This document shows positions 9,370 through 18,549 of a DNA stretch of 64,000 bases, piece by piece. The stretch is from Pseudomonas sp. GGS8. GTDB lineage: Bacteria > Pseudomonadota > Gammaproteobacteria > Pseudomonadales > Pseudomonadaceae. The position numbers and the translations under genes are program-made. How positions within the stretch are numbered: position 1 is the first letter of the stretch; each line of letters opens with the position of its first letter. The notes beneath the pieces are model-generated. The model worked only from the letters and a program-made list of their open reading frames with translations. It did no database searches and had not been told where the DNA came from. The DNA lies in NCBI RefSeq assembly GCF_024168645.1, contig NZ_JALJWF010000001.1:6265501-6329500 (forward strand). The letters run 5' to 3'.

Positions 9370-9807
9370 TCAGCCTGGAACTTGCAACGCCGGGCCGTAG
9401 CCCTCGATGAACTCCGCCGGCATGCGCTTGGGCTTGCCGGTCGACAGCTCGATGCACACGAACGTGGTCTGCGCCCGCAGCAACGTCGAGTTGTCACTGG
9501 GGCGGATCAGTTGGAAGTGTCGGGTCATTTTCAGGCGCTGGTCCCAATCGACGATCCAGGTCGCCAATTGCAGTTCATCGCCTTCGTAGGCCGCCGCCAG
9601 ATAATCGATCTCGTGCCGCACCACCGCCATCGCCCGATCCAGCCGCCGGTACTCGACCAGGTCCAGGCCCAGCCGTTGCGAGTGGCGCCAGGCGCAGCGT
9701 TCGAGCCAGGTCACGTACACCGCGTTGTTCGCGTGGCCCAGCCCGTCGATGTCCTCGGCGCCCACTTCCAGATCAATGATAAACGGCGTTGCCCGATCCC
9801 AGCCCAT
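9370..9807 (-). CDS. Acyl-CoA thioesterase, hot-dog fold (4HBT/YbgC-like)
   Basis: 145 residues. The N-terminal half carries VGAEDIDGLGHANNAVYVTWLERCAW with the Asp-x3-His-x-N-N-x2-Y pattern of the 4-hydroxybenzoyl-CoA/YbgC thioesterase family, in which the Asp is catalytic. The remainder (HEIDYLAAAYEGDELQLATWI) fits the single hot-dog domain. It would hydrolyse small or aromatic acyl-CoAs in the cytoplasm; the substrate cannot be told. It is the last gene behind the TetR and alpha/beta hydrolase genes on the same strand (48-base gap), so it may be co-transcribed with them. Confidence 0.85.
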   Translation of the reverse strand: MGWDRATPFIIDLEVGAEDIDGLGHANNAVYVTWLERCAWRHSQRLGLDLVEYRRLDRAMAVVRHEIDYLAAAYEGDELQLATWIVDWDQRLKMTRHFQLIRPSDNSTLLRAQTTFVCIELSTGKPKRMPAEFIEGYGPALQVPG

Positions 9808-9855
9808 GCCCCACTCCCGGTCAGATTATTTCGACCGGGGCAGTGTAACGGAAGC

Positions 9856-10689
9856 TCAGGCCGATTGGCGCGATTGCAGGCTGCGACCGGTCAGCAGCAA
9901 GAGCACGCCGTCGATCACCCGAGGATCGGCCAGCACTCGCTGATGACCGCCCTCTTCCAGGCGCAACAAGCGACTGTCGAACCAGGCTTCGTGAATCAAT
10001 TGGGATTCCTTGACCGAGACATAGCTGTCGTCCTCGGCATGGACAATCAGGCCAGGCATGTCGAGCTGATAGTGCGCGACATCCAGCGCAGCGGCACGCA
10101 TGCCGACATCTCTTTCAACCTGACGAATGAACGCCGAACGGGCTTTGGGCGGCAGGCGCACATAGCGAGCAAAACCGCGCAGAACACCAAGAATTCGCGC
10201 CGGGGCGGCGATCGTGACCAGGGTTTCGGCGCGCAGACCCAACTGCACCGCGAGCATGGCACTGGCGCCCCCCATGGAATGACCGATTACCGCTTGCAGC
10301 GGCGGTAGTTCAGCGGCCGCTTCAAGCATCGCCCGGGCGAACAACACCACATTGGCTTGGCGTCCAGGCGAGCGACCGTGAGCCGGGCCGTCCAGGGCGA
10401 CCACGGTGTAACCGGCATCGACCAGCGCCGTGATCAGCGCGGCAAACTGAGTTGGCCGGCCCTCCCAGCCGTGCATCAACAACACCGCCGGGCCTTGCCC
10501 CCAACGCAGTGCCGAGAGGCCGAAGCGCAAGGTGATCCGCTCGGACTTCGCCAACAACGGCAATTCCCAATCACGCGGCGGCAACTCCCGCGGAGTCATG
10601 AATGCCAGACGCATTTTGCTCGCCACCAGCTTCGGTGCGAACCAGCCCAAGGTGCCATTAACGCCACGAACCCAGCTCAACGTGTTCAT
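9856..10689 (-). CDS. Alpha/beta hydrolase
   Basis: 277 residues. The nucleophile elbow is GHSMGG (Ser), with an oxyanion strand VLLMHGWEGRPTQF and a late Asp (VHAEDDSYV) and His (LEEGGHQRVL) in the order expected for a Ser-Asp-His triad. No signal peptide stands out, although the first 30 residues are basic and hydrophobic. The gene lies 31 bases behind a TetR-family regulator on the same strand, so it is the likely regulated target. The substrate is unknown. Confidence 0.85.
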   Translation of the reverse strand: MNTLSWVRGVNGTLGWFAPKLVASKMRLAFMTPRELPPRDWELPLLAKSERITLRFGLSALRWGQGPAVLLMHGWEGRPTQFAALITALVDAGYTVVALDGPAHGRSPGRQANVVLFARAMLEAAAELPPLQAVIGHSMGGASAMLAVQLGLRAETLVTIAAPARILGVLRGFARYVRLPPKARSAFIRQVERDVGMRAAALDVAHYQLDMPGLIVHAEDDSYVSVKESQLIHEAWFDSRLLRLEEGGHQRVLADPRVIDGVLLLLTGRSLQSRQSA

Positions 10690-10720
10690 TGCTCATCTCC
10701 TCAGACTGGATGCCTTTAGG

Positions 10721-11260
10721 TCACAGCACCGCCGATTTCGCGGCGCGCAGCAATCGATCGGACAACTCTCCTGGCCCCAGCGCCCGCGCCAGCGCCAAAC
10801 CACCCACCATCAAGGCGATGTCGGCCAAGACCTTGTCGATGTCTTCGGGGCTGGCCGCCAACTGCGCGACCATCAATTCAACATGCTCATTCAACGCCAC
10901 ACGAAATTCGTCCGGCAGACGGCCCAGTTCGCTGATCGACGCTGGAACCGGGCATGCCTGCTCGGTGGAATCACGGTGTTTACGCGACAGGTAAAACGCC
11001 GCGACCAACGCGCGACGCTCTTCGCCGGTCAACTCGGCATCCATGTCGGCGATCAAGTCACGACGATGGCTGAGCAGCAGCTTGAACGCTTCCAGCATCA
11101 ACGCGTCCTTGCTCTCGAAGTGCGCGTAGAAACCGCCGACCGTCAGACCGGCCGCGCCCATCACTTCACCCACGCTCGGCTCGGCCGGGCCACGCTGGAT
11201 CAGCGCTGCACTGGCAGCCTTGAGGATGCGTTCGCGGGTTTGAGCTTTTTTATCGTTCAT
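10721..11260 (-). CDS. TetR-family transcriptional regulator
   Basis: 179 residues. The N-terminal helix-turn-helix (about 8-55: RERILKAASAALIQRGPAEPSVGEVMGAAGLTVGGFYAHFESKDALM, given here as family pattern) is typical of TetR/AcrR repressors. The C-terminal ligand domain (LLSHRRDLIADMDAEL, ACPVPASISELGRLP) resembles the group that senses small organic ligands. A perfect 13-base palindrome lies just upstream of the start and is a likely autoregulatory operator. The hydrolase and thioesterase genes follow in the same direction. Confidence 0.88.
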   Translation of the reverse strand: MNDKKAQTRERILKAASAALIQRGPAEPSVGEVMGAAGLTVGGFYAHFESKDALMLEAFKLLLSHRRDLIADMDAELTGEERRALVAAFYLSRKHRDSTEQACPVPASISELGRLPDEFRVALNEHVELMVAQLAASPEDIDKVLADIALMVGGLALARALGPGELSDRLLRAAKSAVL

Positions 11261-11283
11261 CGTTGCCTCCGAATATTACGACT

Positions 11284-11296
11284 AGAATATTATTCT
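11284..11296. promoter_or_regulatory. Palindromic candidate operator upstream of the tetR-type gene
   Basis: AGAATA-T-TATTCT, a perfect inverted repeat about 24 bases upstream of the regulator's ATG and inside an AT-rich promoter-like stretch. Position and symmetry fit a TetR-family operator; binding is inferred. Confidence 0.5.
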
Positions 11297-11388
11297 CATA
11301 ATAATTTTTCGCAAGTCGTGGATGTGACCGCTGGTCTGAAGAACAGTGTTGAGGAAAAAGGAGATTTGGCCAAACGCCAGACAAACAA

Positions 11389-11420
11389 AAGGGCCATTCA
11401 ATAATTGAATGACCCTTAAA
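11389..11420 (-). terminator. Terminator of the tRNA-Ala/Glu transcript
   Basis: On the minus strand AAGGG(T)CATTCAA, a 3-base loop, then TTGAATG(G)CCCTT form a stem with one mismatch, followed by TTTGTTTG. It sits just past the last tRNA-Glu. Confidence 0.8.
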
Positions 11421-11442
11421 AATCCCGCAAAGCGGGTAATCG

Positions 11443-11518
11443 TGGCGTCCCCTAGGGGACTCGAACCCCTGTTACCGCCGTGAAAGGGCGGTGTCCTAGG
11501 CCACTAGACGAAGGGGAC
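11443..11518 (-). tRNA. tRNA-Glu (anticodon TTC), copy 1
   Basis: 76-base cloverleaf on the minus strand, starting GTCCCCTTCGTCTAGTGG and ending in GGGGACG-CCA with CCA encoded. The anticodon loop CTTTCAC gives TTC. It is identical to the copy at 11728-11803. Confidence 0.97.
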
Positions 11519-11598
11519 ACAAACCCTTCTATACAACTGATCAGTGCTGAGAGCTGATCGATTCAAGGCCGGTGTGGCCAGACCTTGAACTGTAAAAT

Positions 11599-11674
<76 letters not shown>

Positions 11675-11727
11675 AGATTTTTCGCCTCGCGGCGGAGCGA
11701 CATCTTGCAACATCGCTTCTGTAAAAC

Positions 11728-11803
11728 TGGCGTCCCCTAGGGGACTCGAACCCCTGTTACCGCCGTGAAAGGGCGGTGTCCTAGGCCACTAGACGAAGGG
11801 GAC
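11728..11803 (-). tRNA. tRNA-Glu (anticodon TTC), copy 2
   Basis: Same sequence as the tRNA-Glu at 11443-11518, 285 bases further on; it is part of a tandem duplication of the Ala-Glu pair. Confidence 0.97.
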
Positions 11804-11882
11804 GCAAACCCTTCTATACAACTGATCAACGCTGAGTGTTGATCGCTTCAAGGCCGGTGTGGCCAGACCTTGAAGTGTAAAT

Positions 11883-11958
<76 letters not shown>

Positions 11959-12161
11959 TCATCGCTGAGGACGGGGCGAATCTTAATGGCGCATCGGAAA
12001 GCTGTCAAACTTATTTTTCAAAAAATTTAAAATTTTTTGCCGACATAACAATCACTTACCGCCCTCCCCCCGTAAATTCGGGGGAAGCGCCGAAGATCAG
12101 GATCAAAAGATCGTCCGAACGCGGCCCGAGCCTTCGGCAGCTCCTACTGAGTCAAACGCCG
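11959..12161. other. Intergenic stretch between gltX and the tRNA genes
   Basis: AT-rich around 12010-12045 (a promoter region for the tRNA operon is plausible), then a GC-rich degenerate REP-like stretch near 12060-12150. No gene is seen. Confidence 0.5.
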
Positions 12162-13643
12162 TCAGGCAATCGCGCCCAGAAGCTTTTCCCACTCTTTGTT
12201 TTCTTTCTTCGACACGCCGCCCAGCAGGTCAATGGCCTGGCGCAGACGGAAACGGGTCAGGTCCGGGCCGAGGATTTCCATCGCGTCGAGCACCGATACC
12301 GAACTGGCCTGCCCGGTAATTGCGGCAAACATCAGCGGCATGGCGTCACGCAGCTTCAACTCAAGGGATTCGACCACTGCCTGAATCGTTGCGGTGATGC
12401 TGTCCTTCTCCCATTGACGCAGACTTTCCAGCTTCCACAGGATCAATTGCATCAATTGACGAACCTGATCGCCCGAGAGTTTCTTGGACTCGAACAGCTT
12501 GGCGTCCGGATTCACGCCACCGGCGAAGAAGAAGCCGGCCAGCGGTGCGACCTGACTGAAGGTTTCAACCCGGCCCTGCACGTGCGGTGCGATCTTCATC
12601 ATGTATTCAGGGTTCAGTGCCCACTTCTGCACGCGAGCGGCGAACTCTTCCACCGGCAGGTCACGCAGCCACTGGCCGTTGAGCCACGACAGTTTCTCGA
12701 TGTCGAAAATCGGCCCGCCGAGCGAGACGCGGCTCAGGTCGAAGTTGTCGACCATTTCCTGGAGCGAAAACTTCTCGCGCTCGTCCGGCATCGACCAGCC
12801 CATGCGGCCCAGGTAGTTGAGCATCGCTTCCGGCATGAAGCCCATGCGCTCGTAGAACGTCACCGAGGTCGGATTCTTGCGCTTGGACAGCTTGCTCTTG
12901 TCCGGGTTACGCAGCAGCGGCATGTAGCACAGCTGCGGCTGTTCCCAGCCGAAGTATTCGTACAGCAGGATCAGTTTCGGTGCCGAAGGCAGCCATTCTT
13001 CACCGCGCAGGACGTGGGTGATGCCCATCAGATGGTCGTCGACCACGTTAGCCAGGAAGTACGTCGGCAGGCCGTCGGTCTTCATCAGCACTTGCATATC
13101 CATGCGATCCCACGGGATCTCGACATCGCCACGCAGCATGTCCGGCACCACGCACACGCCTTCGGTCGGCACTTTCATGCGGATGACGTGTGGCTCGCCA
13201 GCGGCCAGGCGGCGCGCGACTTCTTCCTTGGACAGCAACAGCGCACGGCCGTCGTAACGCGGGGTTTCACCGCGAGCCATTTGCTCGGCGCGCATCTGGT
13301 CCAGCTCTTCGGCGGTGCAGAAGCACGGGAAAGCATGGCCCATGTCGACCAATTGCTGGCAGTACTTCTGGTAGATATCGCCGCGCTCACTCTGACGGTA
13401 AGGACCGTGCGGGCCGCCGACGTCCGGGCCTTCGCTCCAGTCGATACCCAGCCAGCGCAGGGCGTCGAAAATCTGTTGTTCGGACTCGCGGGTCGAACGC
13501 AGTTGGTCGGTGTCTTCGATCCGCAGGATGAACTCACCGCCATGCTGCTTGGCAAAGCAGTAGTTGAACAAAGCGATATAAGCGGTACCTACATGGGGAT
13601 CCCCGGTAGGCGATGGCGCGATGCGAGTGCGGACGGTGGTCAT
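12162..13643 (-). CDS. gltX: Glutamyl-tRNA synthetase
   Basis: 493 residues, class I aminoacyl-tRNA synthetase charging tRNA-Glu in the cytoplasm. The ATP-site HIGH-type motif is SPTGDPHVG near the N-terminus, and the KMSKS-type motif is KLSKRKNP. Also present are the [18 protein letters not shown] segment and the zinc-region cysteines [11 protein letters not shown]. The ATG at 13643 gives [14 protein letters not shown], the usual N-terminus; the frame extends to 13682 without family sequence. Two tRNA-Glu genes lie just downstream on the same strand, so enzyme and substrate genes are side by side. Confidence 0.97.
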   Translation of the reverse strand: MTTVRTRIAPSPTGDPHVGTAYIALFNYCFAKQHGGEFILRIEDTDQLRSTRESEQQIFDALRWLGIDWSEGPDVGGPHGPYRQSERGDIYQKYCQQLVDMGHAFPCFCTAEELDQMRAEQMARGETPRYDGRALLLSKEEVARRLAAGEPHVIRMKVPTEGVCVVPDMLRGDVEIPWDRMDMQVLMKTDGLPTYFLANVVDDHLMGITHVLRGEEWLPSAPKLILLYEYFGWEQPQLCYMPLLRNPDKSKLSKRKNPTSVTFYERMGFMPEAMLNYLGRMGWSMPDEREKFSLQEMVDNFDLSRVSLGGPIFDIEKLSWLNGQWLRDLPVEEFAARVQKWALNPEYMMKIAPHVQGRVETFSQVAPLAGFFFAGGVNPDAKLFESKKLSGDQVRQLMQLILWKLESLRQWEKDSITATIQAVVESLELKLRDAMPLMFAAITGQASSVSVLDAMEILGPDLTRFRLRQAIDLLGGVSKKENKEWEKLLGAIA

Positions 13644-13843
13644 GGCATGTCTCGAAATGAATAAAAAGCGAAGATCAAACAAGAGGCGAATGGTAACAGG
13701 CGATAGCGGCCCGGCTCCAGTGAGCGGGGCATATAAGCCAATATTGCATTGGGGGAATCAGCTTGGTGACGGTGTTGCCTACCGGGAGGTTGCAGGCAGG
13801 ACTGAAGGCTTGGGAAGCGCGCAATGGATATTTGTAGTGTTGC

Positions 13844-13954
13844 GGCGGGCCTCATCGCGGGCAAGCCCGCTCCCACAAGGATTGAGGATATTCACCCAAT
13901 ATGTGACCACCTACAGACCCTGTGGGAGCGGGCTTGCCCGCGATGAGGCCCGCC
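13844..13954. repeat. Inverted pair of Pseudomonas REP elements
   Basis: GGGCCTCATCGCGGGCAAGC (from about 13846) and its reverse complement at about 13920-13954 (TGTGGGAGCGGGCTTGCCCG, then CGATGAGGCCCGCC) flank about 45 bases. Each arm is about 33 bases. This is the REP/BIME type spread between genes in fluorescent pseudomonads; here it lies between gltX and uvrB. Confidence 0.9.
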
Positions 13955-13969
13955 CATTCATTGCACATC

Positions 13970-15985
13970 TCAAACCGCGATCAACCGCTCCCGCAGCTTG
14001 CCGATTTCGTCGCGCAACTGCGCCGCGGCTTCGAACTCCAGGTCGCGAGCGAGCTGGTACATCTTCTCTTCCAGCTGACGAATGCGCTTGGTGATCTCGC
14101 TCGGCGAGCGCAGTTCGGCTTCGTATTTGGCGCTTTCCTCGGCAGCCTTGGCCATGCCTTTGCGCTTCTTGCTGCGCGAACCTGGCACGGTGGCGCCTTC
14201 CATGATGTCGGCGACGTCCTTGAACACGCCCTTCGGGGTAATGCCATTGGCCAGGTTGAAGGCAATCTGCTTGTCGCGACGACGCTCGGTCTCGCCAATC
14301 GCCCGCTCCATGGAACCGGTGATGCGATCCGCGTAGAGAATCGCCCGACCATTGAGATTTCGCGCCGCCCGGCCGATGGTCTGAATCAGCGAGCGTTCGG
14401 AGCGCAGGAAGCCTTCTTTGTCGGCATCAAGAATCGCCACCAGCGAGACTTCCGGCATGTCCAGGCCTTCACGCAGCAGGTTGATCCCCACCAACACATC
14501 GAAGGTGCCCAGACGCAAGTCACGGATGATTTCGACCCGTTCCACGGTGTCGATGTCCGAGTGCAGATAACGCACGCGCACGCCGTGGTCGGCCAGGTAA
14601 TCAGTCAAATCCTCGGACATGCGCTTGGTCAGCGTGGTCACCAGCACCCGCTCTTCCAGGGCCACACGCTTGGTGATTTCCGAGAGCAAGTCGTCGACCT
14701 GAGTCAGCGCCGGACGGATTTCGATCTGCGGGTCCACCAGGCCGGTCGGACGTACCACTTGCTCGACCACGCGCCCTGCGTGTTCCGCCTCGTAGTTGCC
14801 CGGCGTGGCCGAGACAAATATTGTCTGCGGGCTGATGCCTTCGAACTCATCGAAACGCATCGGCCGGTTATCCAGCGCCGATGGCAGGCGGAAGCCGTAT
14901 TCCACCAGCGTTTCCTTACGGGACCGGTCGCCCTTATACATGGCACCGACCTGCGGCACGCTGACATGGGATTCGTCGATCACCAGCAAGGCGTCGGCCG
15001 GCAGGTAGTCGAACAAAGTGGGTGGCGCCTCGCCGGATGCACGGCCCGACAGGTAGCGCGAGTAGTTTTCGATGCCGTTGCAGTAACCCAGCTCGAGAAT
15101 CATCTCCAAGTCGAAACGGGTGCGTTGCTCCAGCCGCTGGGCTTCCACCAGTTTGTTGTTGGAGCGCAGGTATTCCAGGCGCTCCTGCAACTCGACCTTG
15201 ATTCCCTCGACGGCGTCGAGCAGGGTTTCCCTCGGCGTTACGTAGTGGCTCTTCGGATAGAAGGTGAAGCGCGGCAGTTTACGAATGACTTCGCCCGTCA
15301 GCGGATCGAAGGCAGACAGGCTCTCCACTTCGTCATCGAACAGCTCGATGCGGATCGCCTCAAAATCGGATTCCGCCGGGTGGATATCAATCACATCGCC
15401 GCGCACCCGGAAAGTCGCCCGGGCGAAGTCCACGTCGTTGCGGGTGTATTGCAGGTCGGCCAGGCGACGCAGCAGCGCACGCTGGTCGAGCTTGTCGCCG
15501 CGATCCACGTGCAACACCATCTTCAGATAGGTTTCCGGACTGCCCAGACCGTAAATGCACGACACCGTGGTGACGATGATTGCGTCTTTGCGCTCCAGCA
15601 GCGCTTTGGTCGCGGACAGGCGCATCTGCTCGATGTGGTCGTTGATCGAGGCATCCTTCTCGATAAAGGTGTCGGACGACGGCACATAGGCTTCGGGCTG
15701 GTAGTAGTCGTAATAGGACACGAAGTATTCAACGGCGTTGTTCGGGAAGAACGCCTTGAACTCGCCGTACAACTGCGCCGCCAGGGTCTTGTTCGGCGCC
15801 AGCACCAGCGTCGGGCGCTGCACTTGGGCGATCACGTTGGCGATGCTGAAGGTCTTGCCCGAGCCGGTCACACCGAGCAGCGTCTGGTGCGCCAGCCCGG
15901 CCTCGATGCCCTCGACCATCAGACGGATGGCTTCCGGCTGATCGCCGGCGGGCTCGAAGCGGGTGACTAGCTGGAATTCAGACAT
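13970..15985 (-). CDS. uvrB: Excinuclease ABC subunit B
   Basis: 671 residues, the usual length. It is the damage-verifying helicase-like subunit of nucleotide excision repair and works with UvrA and UvrC. Seen: Walker [11 protein letters not shown] near residue 40, the beta-hairpin region [21 protein letters not shown], motif II-type [16 protein letters not shown], motif [24 protein letters not shown] and QTIGRAARN, and the C-terminal UVR domain (about 630-665) that contacts UvrC. The ATG at 15985 gives [20 protein letters not shown], the standard start. The next gene is divergent, leaving about 335 bases of regulatory DNA between. Confidence 0.98.
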   Translation of the reverse strand: MSEFQLVTRFEPAGDQPEAIRLMVEGIEAGLAHQTLLGVTGSGKTFSIANVIAQVQRPTLVLAPNKTLAAQLYGEFKAFFPNNAVEYFVSYYDYYQPEAYVPSSDTFIEKDASINDHIEQMRLSATKALLERKDAIIVTTVSCIYGLGSPETYLKMVLHVDRGDKLDQRALLRRLADLQYTRNDVDFARATFRVRGDVIDIHPAESDFEAIRIELFDDEVESLSAFDPLTGEVIRKLPRFTFYPKSHYVTPRETLLDAVEGIKVELQERLEYLRSNNKLVEAQRLEQRTRFDLEMILELGYCNGIENYSRYLSGRASGEAPPTLFDYLPADALLVIDESHVSVPQVGAMYKGDRSRKETLVEYGFRLPSALDNRPMRFDEFEGISPQTIFVSATPGNYEAEHAGRVVEQVVRPTGLVDPQIEIRPALTQVDDLLSEITKRVALEERVLVTTLTKRMSEDLTDYLADHGVRVRYLHSDIDTVERVEIIRDLRLGTFDVLVGINLLREGLDMPEVSLVAILDADKEGFLRSERSLIQTIGRAARNLNGRAILYADRITGSMERAIGETERRRDKQIAFNLANGITPKGVFKDVADIMEGATVPGSRSKKRKGMAKAAEESAKYEAELRSPSEITKRIRQLEEKMYQLARDLEFEAAAQLRDEIGKLRERLIAV

Positions 15986-16321
15986 ACATACCTCTGGTTC
16001 ACTCTTGCCCGGCTACACCGGACAGGAACGAGAAAGACCGCAAACGACCGATGTCGCCCGAGGAAAAAACTGGATTGTGCTCAATGTGGAGCCGTTTGCC
16101 ACTGCTTTCAAGGCAAACGTCCTACATCGGGTAAAACCTTTGACGATGCCACTCGACCAACGATCGAAAAATAATTCGAAAAACTTACCGTAAAAGCCGA
16201 ATCGCCTGTCGCCATCAATCACTGATGGCCTCTATACTAGCTCCCCGTTTGTGCACCGCTCTAGTGCATTCGGCTGGAGCGCGACACGTCCCTCCACACT
16301 CCATTCAGAGCCGCCGCAATA
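15986..16321. promoter_or_regulatory. Divergent intergenic region between uvrB and the aminotransferase
   Basis: About 336 bases without a convincing gene. It must contain both promoters. A -10-like TATACT lies at 16232-16237, with TCACTG upstream, suiting the aminotransferase gene. I see no clear SOS box (CTG-N10-CAG) in front of uvrB. Confidence 0.45.
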
Positions 16322-17518
16322 ATGAGCCTGTTCTCCGCTGTCGAAATGGCACCACGCGATCCAATCCTGGGCCTCAACGAAGCATTCAATGCCGATACCC
16401 GTACCACCAAGGTCAACCTGGGGGTCGGTGTTTACTGCGACGAGCAGGGGCGAATTCCTCTCTTGCGTGCCGTTGTCGAAGCCGAGACGATTCGCGCCGC
16501 TCAACACGTTTCCCGTGGTTACTTGCCGATCGACGGCATCGCCGCCTACGACCAGGCCGTGCAGAAACTGCTGTTCGGCAATGATTCGCCGCTGATTGCT
16601 GCCGGCCGGGTCATCACCACCCAGGCCGTCGGCGGTACTGGCGCGCTGAAAATCGGTGCCGACTTCCTCAAGCAACTGCTGCCGAACGCCGTCGTGGCGA
16701 TCAGCGACCCGAGCTGGGAAAACCACCGCGCGCTGTTCGAAACCGCCGGCTTCCCGGTGCAGAACTATCGCTACTATGACGCCGCCACCCACGACGTTAA
16801 CCGCGCAGGCCTGTTGGAAGACCTGAACGCCCTGCCGTCCGGCTCCATCGTTGTGCTGCACGCTTGCTGCCATAACCCGACCGGCGTCGACCTGAGCCCG
16901 GCAGACTGGAAAAACGTGCTGGAAGTGGTGAAAGCCAAAGGTCACGTGCCGTTCCTCGACATGGCCTACCAGGGCTTTGGCGACGGTATCGATGAAGACG
17001 CCGCTGCCGTGCGCCTGTTCGCCGAGTCGGACCTGACCTTCTTCGTTTCCAGCTCGTTCTCCAAATCCTTCTCGTTGTACGGCGAGCGCGTTGGCGCCCT
17101 GTCGATCGTCAGCGATTCGAAAGAAGAAAGCGCTCGCGTGCTGTCGCAAGTCAAACGCGTGATCCGCACCAACTACTCCAACCCGCCAACCCACGGTGCA
17201 AGCATCGTCGCCGCCGTGTTGAACAGCCCGGTACTGCGCGCCCAGTGGGAAGAAGAACTGGCAGAAATGCGCCTGCGGATTCGCGGCATGCGCACTCAGA
17301 TGGTCGACCTGCTGGCGAAAAACGCTCCACAGCGCGATTTCAGCTTCGTCGGTCGCCAGCGCGGCATGTTCTCCTACTCCGGCCTGACGGTTGAGCAAGT
17401 GACCCGTCTGCGCAACGAGTTCGGCATCTACGCCCTGGACACCGGCCGCATCTGCGTGGCCGCGCTGAACCAGAGCAACATCGACGCCGTGACCAAGGCC
17501 ATCGTTCAGGTGATCTGA
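16322..17518 (+). CDS. Aromatic amino acid aminotransferase (TyrB/AspC family)
   Basis: 398 residues, class I PLP aminotransferase. It would interconvert aromatic amino acids (and aspartate) with their 2-oxo acids using glutamate/2-oxoglutarate. Seen: N-terminal LFSAVEMAPRDPILGLNEAF, KVNLGVGVYCDEQGRIPLL, the substrate segment HACCHNPTGVDLS, the PLP-lysine segment SSSFSKSFSLYGERVGAL, and the C-terminal GRICVAALNQSNID. These are the TyrB/AspC subgroup signatures; Pseudomonas genomes commonly carry this gene next to uvrB. The start overlaps no other gene, and a terminator follows directly. Confidence 0.93.
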   Translation: MSLFSAVEMAPRDPILGLNEAFNADTRTTKVNLGVGVYCDEQGRIPLLRAVVEAETIRAAQHVSRGYLPIDGIAAYDQAVQKLLFGNDSPLIAAGRVITTQAVGGTGALKIGADFLKQLLPNAVVAISDPSWENHRALFETAGFPVQNYRYYDAATHDVNRAGLLEDLNALPSGSIVVLHACCHNPTGVDLSPADWKNVLEVVKAKGHVPFLDMAYQGFGDGIDEDAAAVRLFAESDLTFFVSSSFSKSFSLYGERVGALSIVSDSKEESARVLSQVKRVIRTNYSNPPTHGASIVAAVLNSPVLRAQWEEELAEMRLRIRGMRTQMVDLLAKNAPQRDFSFVGRQRGMFSYSGLTVEQVTRLRNEFGIYALDTGRICVAALNQSNIDAVTKAIVQVI

Positions 17519-17536
17519 GTCGTCGTGTGACATGAA

Positions 17537-17568
17537 AACGGGAAGCCAAAATGGCTTCCCGTTTTTTA
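17537..17568 (+). terminator. Rho-independent terminator of the aminotransferase gene
   Basis: ACGGGAAGCC-AAAAT-GGCTTCCCGT stem-loop followed by TTTTTATT, 20 bases past the stop codon. Confidence 0.93.
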
Positions 17569-17657
17569 TTGGCCTCAGATAAATCTCAAAGCAGCCGCTG
17601 CGCCCTTTAAACTCCCACAGGCTTTATGTACACCCGAGAATTCTTGCGAGAACCCAC

Positions 17658-17858
17658 ATGAAAAACGACGACCTACGCGCCGACCGCGACGAGCTGGACC
17701 ACTTCGTGCCCCGCTCCTCGGCCAAACGCGGTAATAACCTGGTGCTGCAAGTGGCTGCGGGCGTGTTCCTTGGCGGTCTGGCCTTGTGGCTGGTGCAACT
17801 GGCCGCCACGATGCTGTATGCCAAGTTGATGCTCGGCACCATCACCTTTGGCGGTTAG
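17658..17858 (+). CDS. Small single-pass membrane protein, unknown function
   Basis: 66 residues: a charged N-terminal half (DDLRADRDELDHFVPRSSAK) and one hydrophobic segment (about 31-58, VAAGVFLGGLALWLVQLAAT). It looks like a small conserved Pseudomonas inner-membrane protein, but I do not recognise a named family. It converges with the next gene, overlapping it by 4 bases at the 3' end. Confidence 0.65.
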   Translation: MKNDDLRADRDELDHFVPRSSAKRGNNLVLQVAAGVFLGGLALWLVQLAATMLYAKLMLGTITFGG

Positions 17859-18085
17859 ACCAATTCGCTCGCACGCTGGCTGGCCGCGTCGTCATAGGCG
17901 ACATAAAGCGATTCGGCCACCTGGCTTTTGATCGCCTTGGTGCTTTCCAGGCCCAGGACAAAACCTTCGGCTTTGCCGCCTGCGCGGTTCAGCTCGTCAG
18001 CGGTGCTGGCCTGAGTAATTGCGTCGAACAGTTTCTCGGCGTGCGGGCCGACCCCTTTGGGCAGGCTGATCTGAGCGATGCTCAT
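17855..18085 (-). CDS. Small conserved hypothetical protein
   Basis: 76 residues, soluble and mostly helical (PKGVGPHAEKLFDAITQAST, AEGFVLGLESTKAIKSQVAE). No catalytic motif is visible. The codon use is typical of the surrounding core genes. It lies between a convergent small membrane gene and tRNA-Asn. Function unknown. Confidence 0.65.
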   Translation of the reverse strand: MSIAQISLPKGVGPHAEKLFDAITQASTADELNRAGGKAEGFVLGLESTKAIKSQVAESLYVAYDDAASQRASELV

Positions 18086-18312
18086 GCAAACACCCCACTG
18101 TTTCGGGGTGTGAAGGCTGGGTGATTCATGGCGCGTACCTTTTCGGCTGAGGGCCGGCAGCGCGTGTCACCACTTCCGGGCAGCCATGGTAGACCTCTGC
18201 CGCGCTTCTGGTAACCGCCGATGGCCGATAAACCTCCCTCTGATCCGATGAAAACATCAAATTGCCAACAGAGGCTTGACTTCTCTTTTTGAATCAGTAA
18301 CATACACGTCAT

Positions 18313-18388
<76 letters not shown>

Positions 18389-18433
18389 GACAAGGTTCCA
18401 GAGAAGGCTTTCAAAATCTCTGAAACCCCTGAA

Positions 18434-18457
18434 AACCCGCCTTCTGGCGGGTTTTTT
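18434..18457 (+). terminator. Terminator downstream of tRNA-Asn (island side)
   Basis: ACCCGCC-TTCT-GGCGGGT stem followed by TTTTTCG. It would end the tRNA transcript before the integrase gene and was probably brought in by the island. Confidence 0.88.
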
Positions 18458-18549
18458 CGTTTTGGCGTTCTGTCGGATTCCGGTGGATACCAGCCATTTT
18501 AAGGGTAGAGTTTGGGATAAAGGTCAGTTCGATAAAAGGGAGTACCCTT

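Noticed and set aside
12414..13664. 416-residue frame opposite gltX
   Set aside because: Antisense shadow of gltX, same reason.
13922..15970. 682-residue open frame on the plus strand opposite uvrB
   Set aside because: The opposite strand is clear uvrB with all motifs; the long antisense frame is a by-product of GC-rich codon use and has no family pattern.
16232..17533. 433-residue frame opposite the aminotransferase
   Set aside because: Antisense shadow; no motif and no ribosome site.
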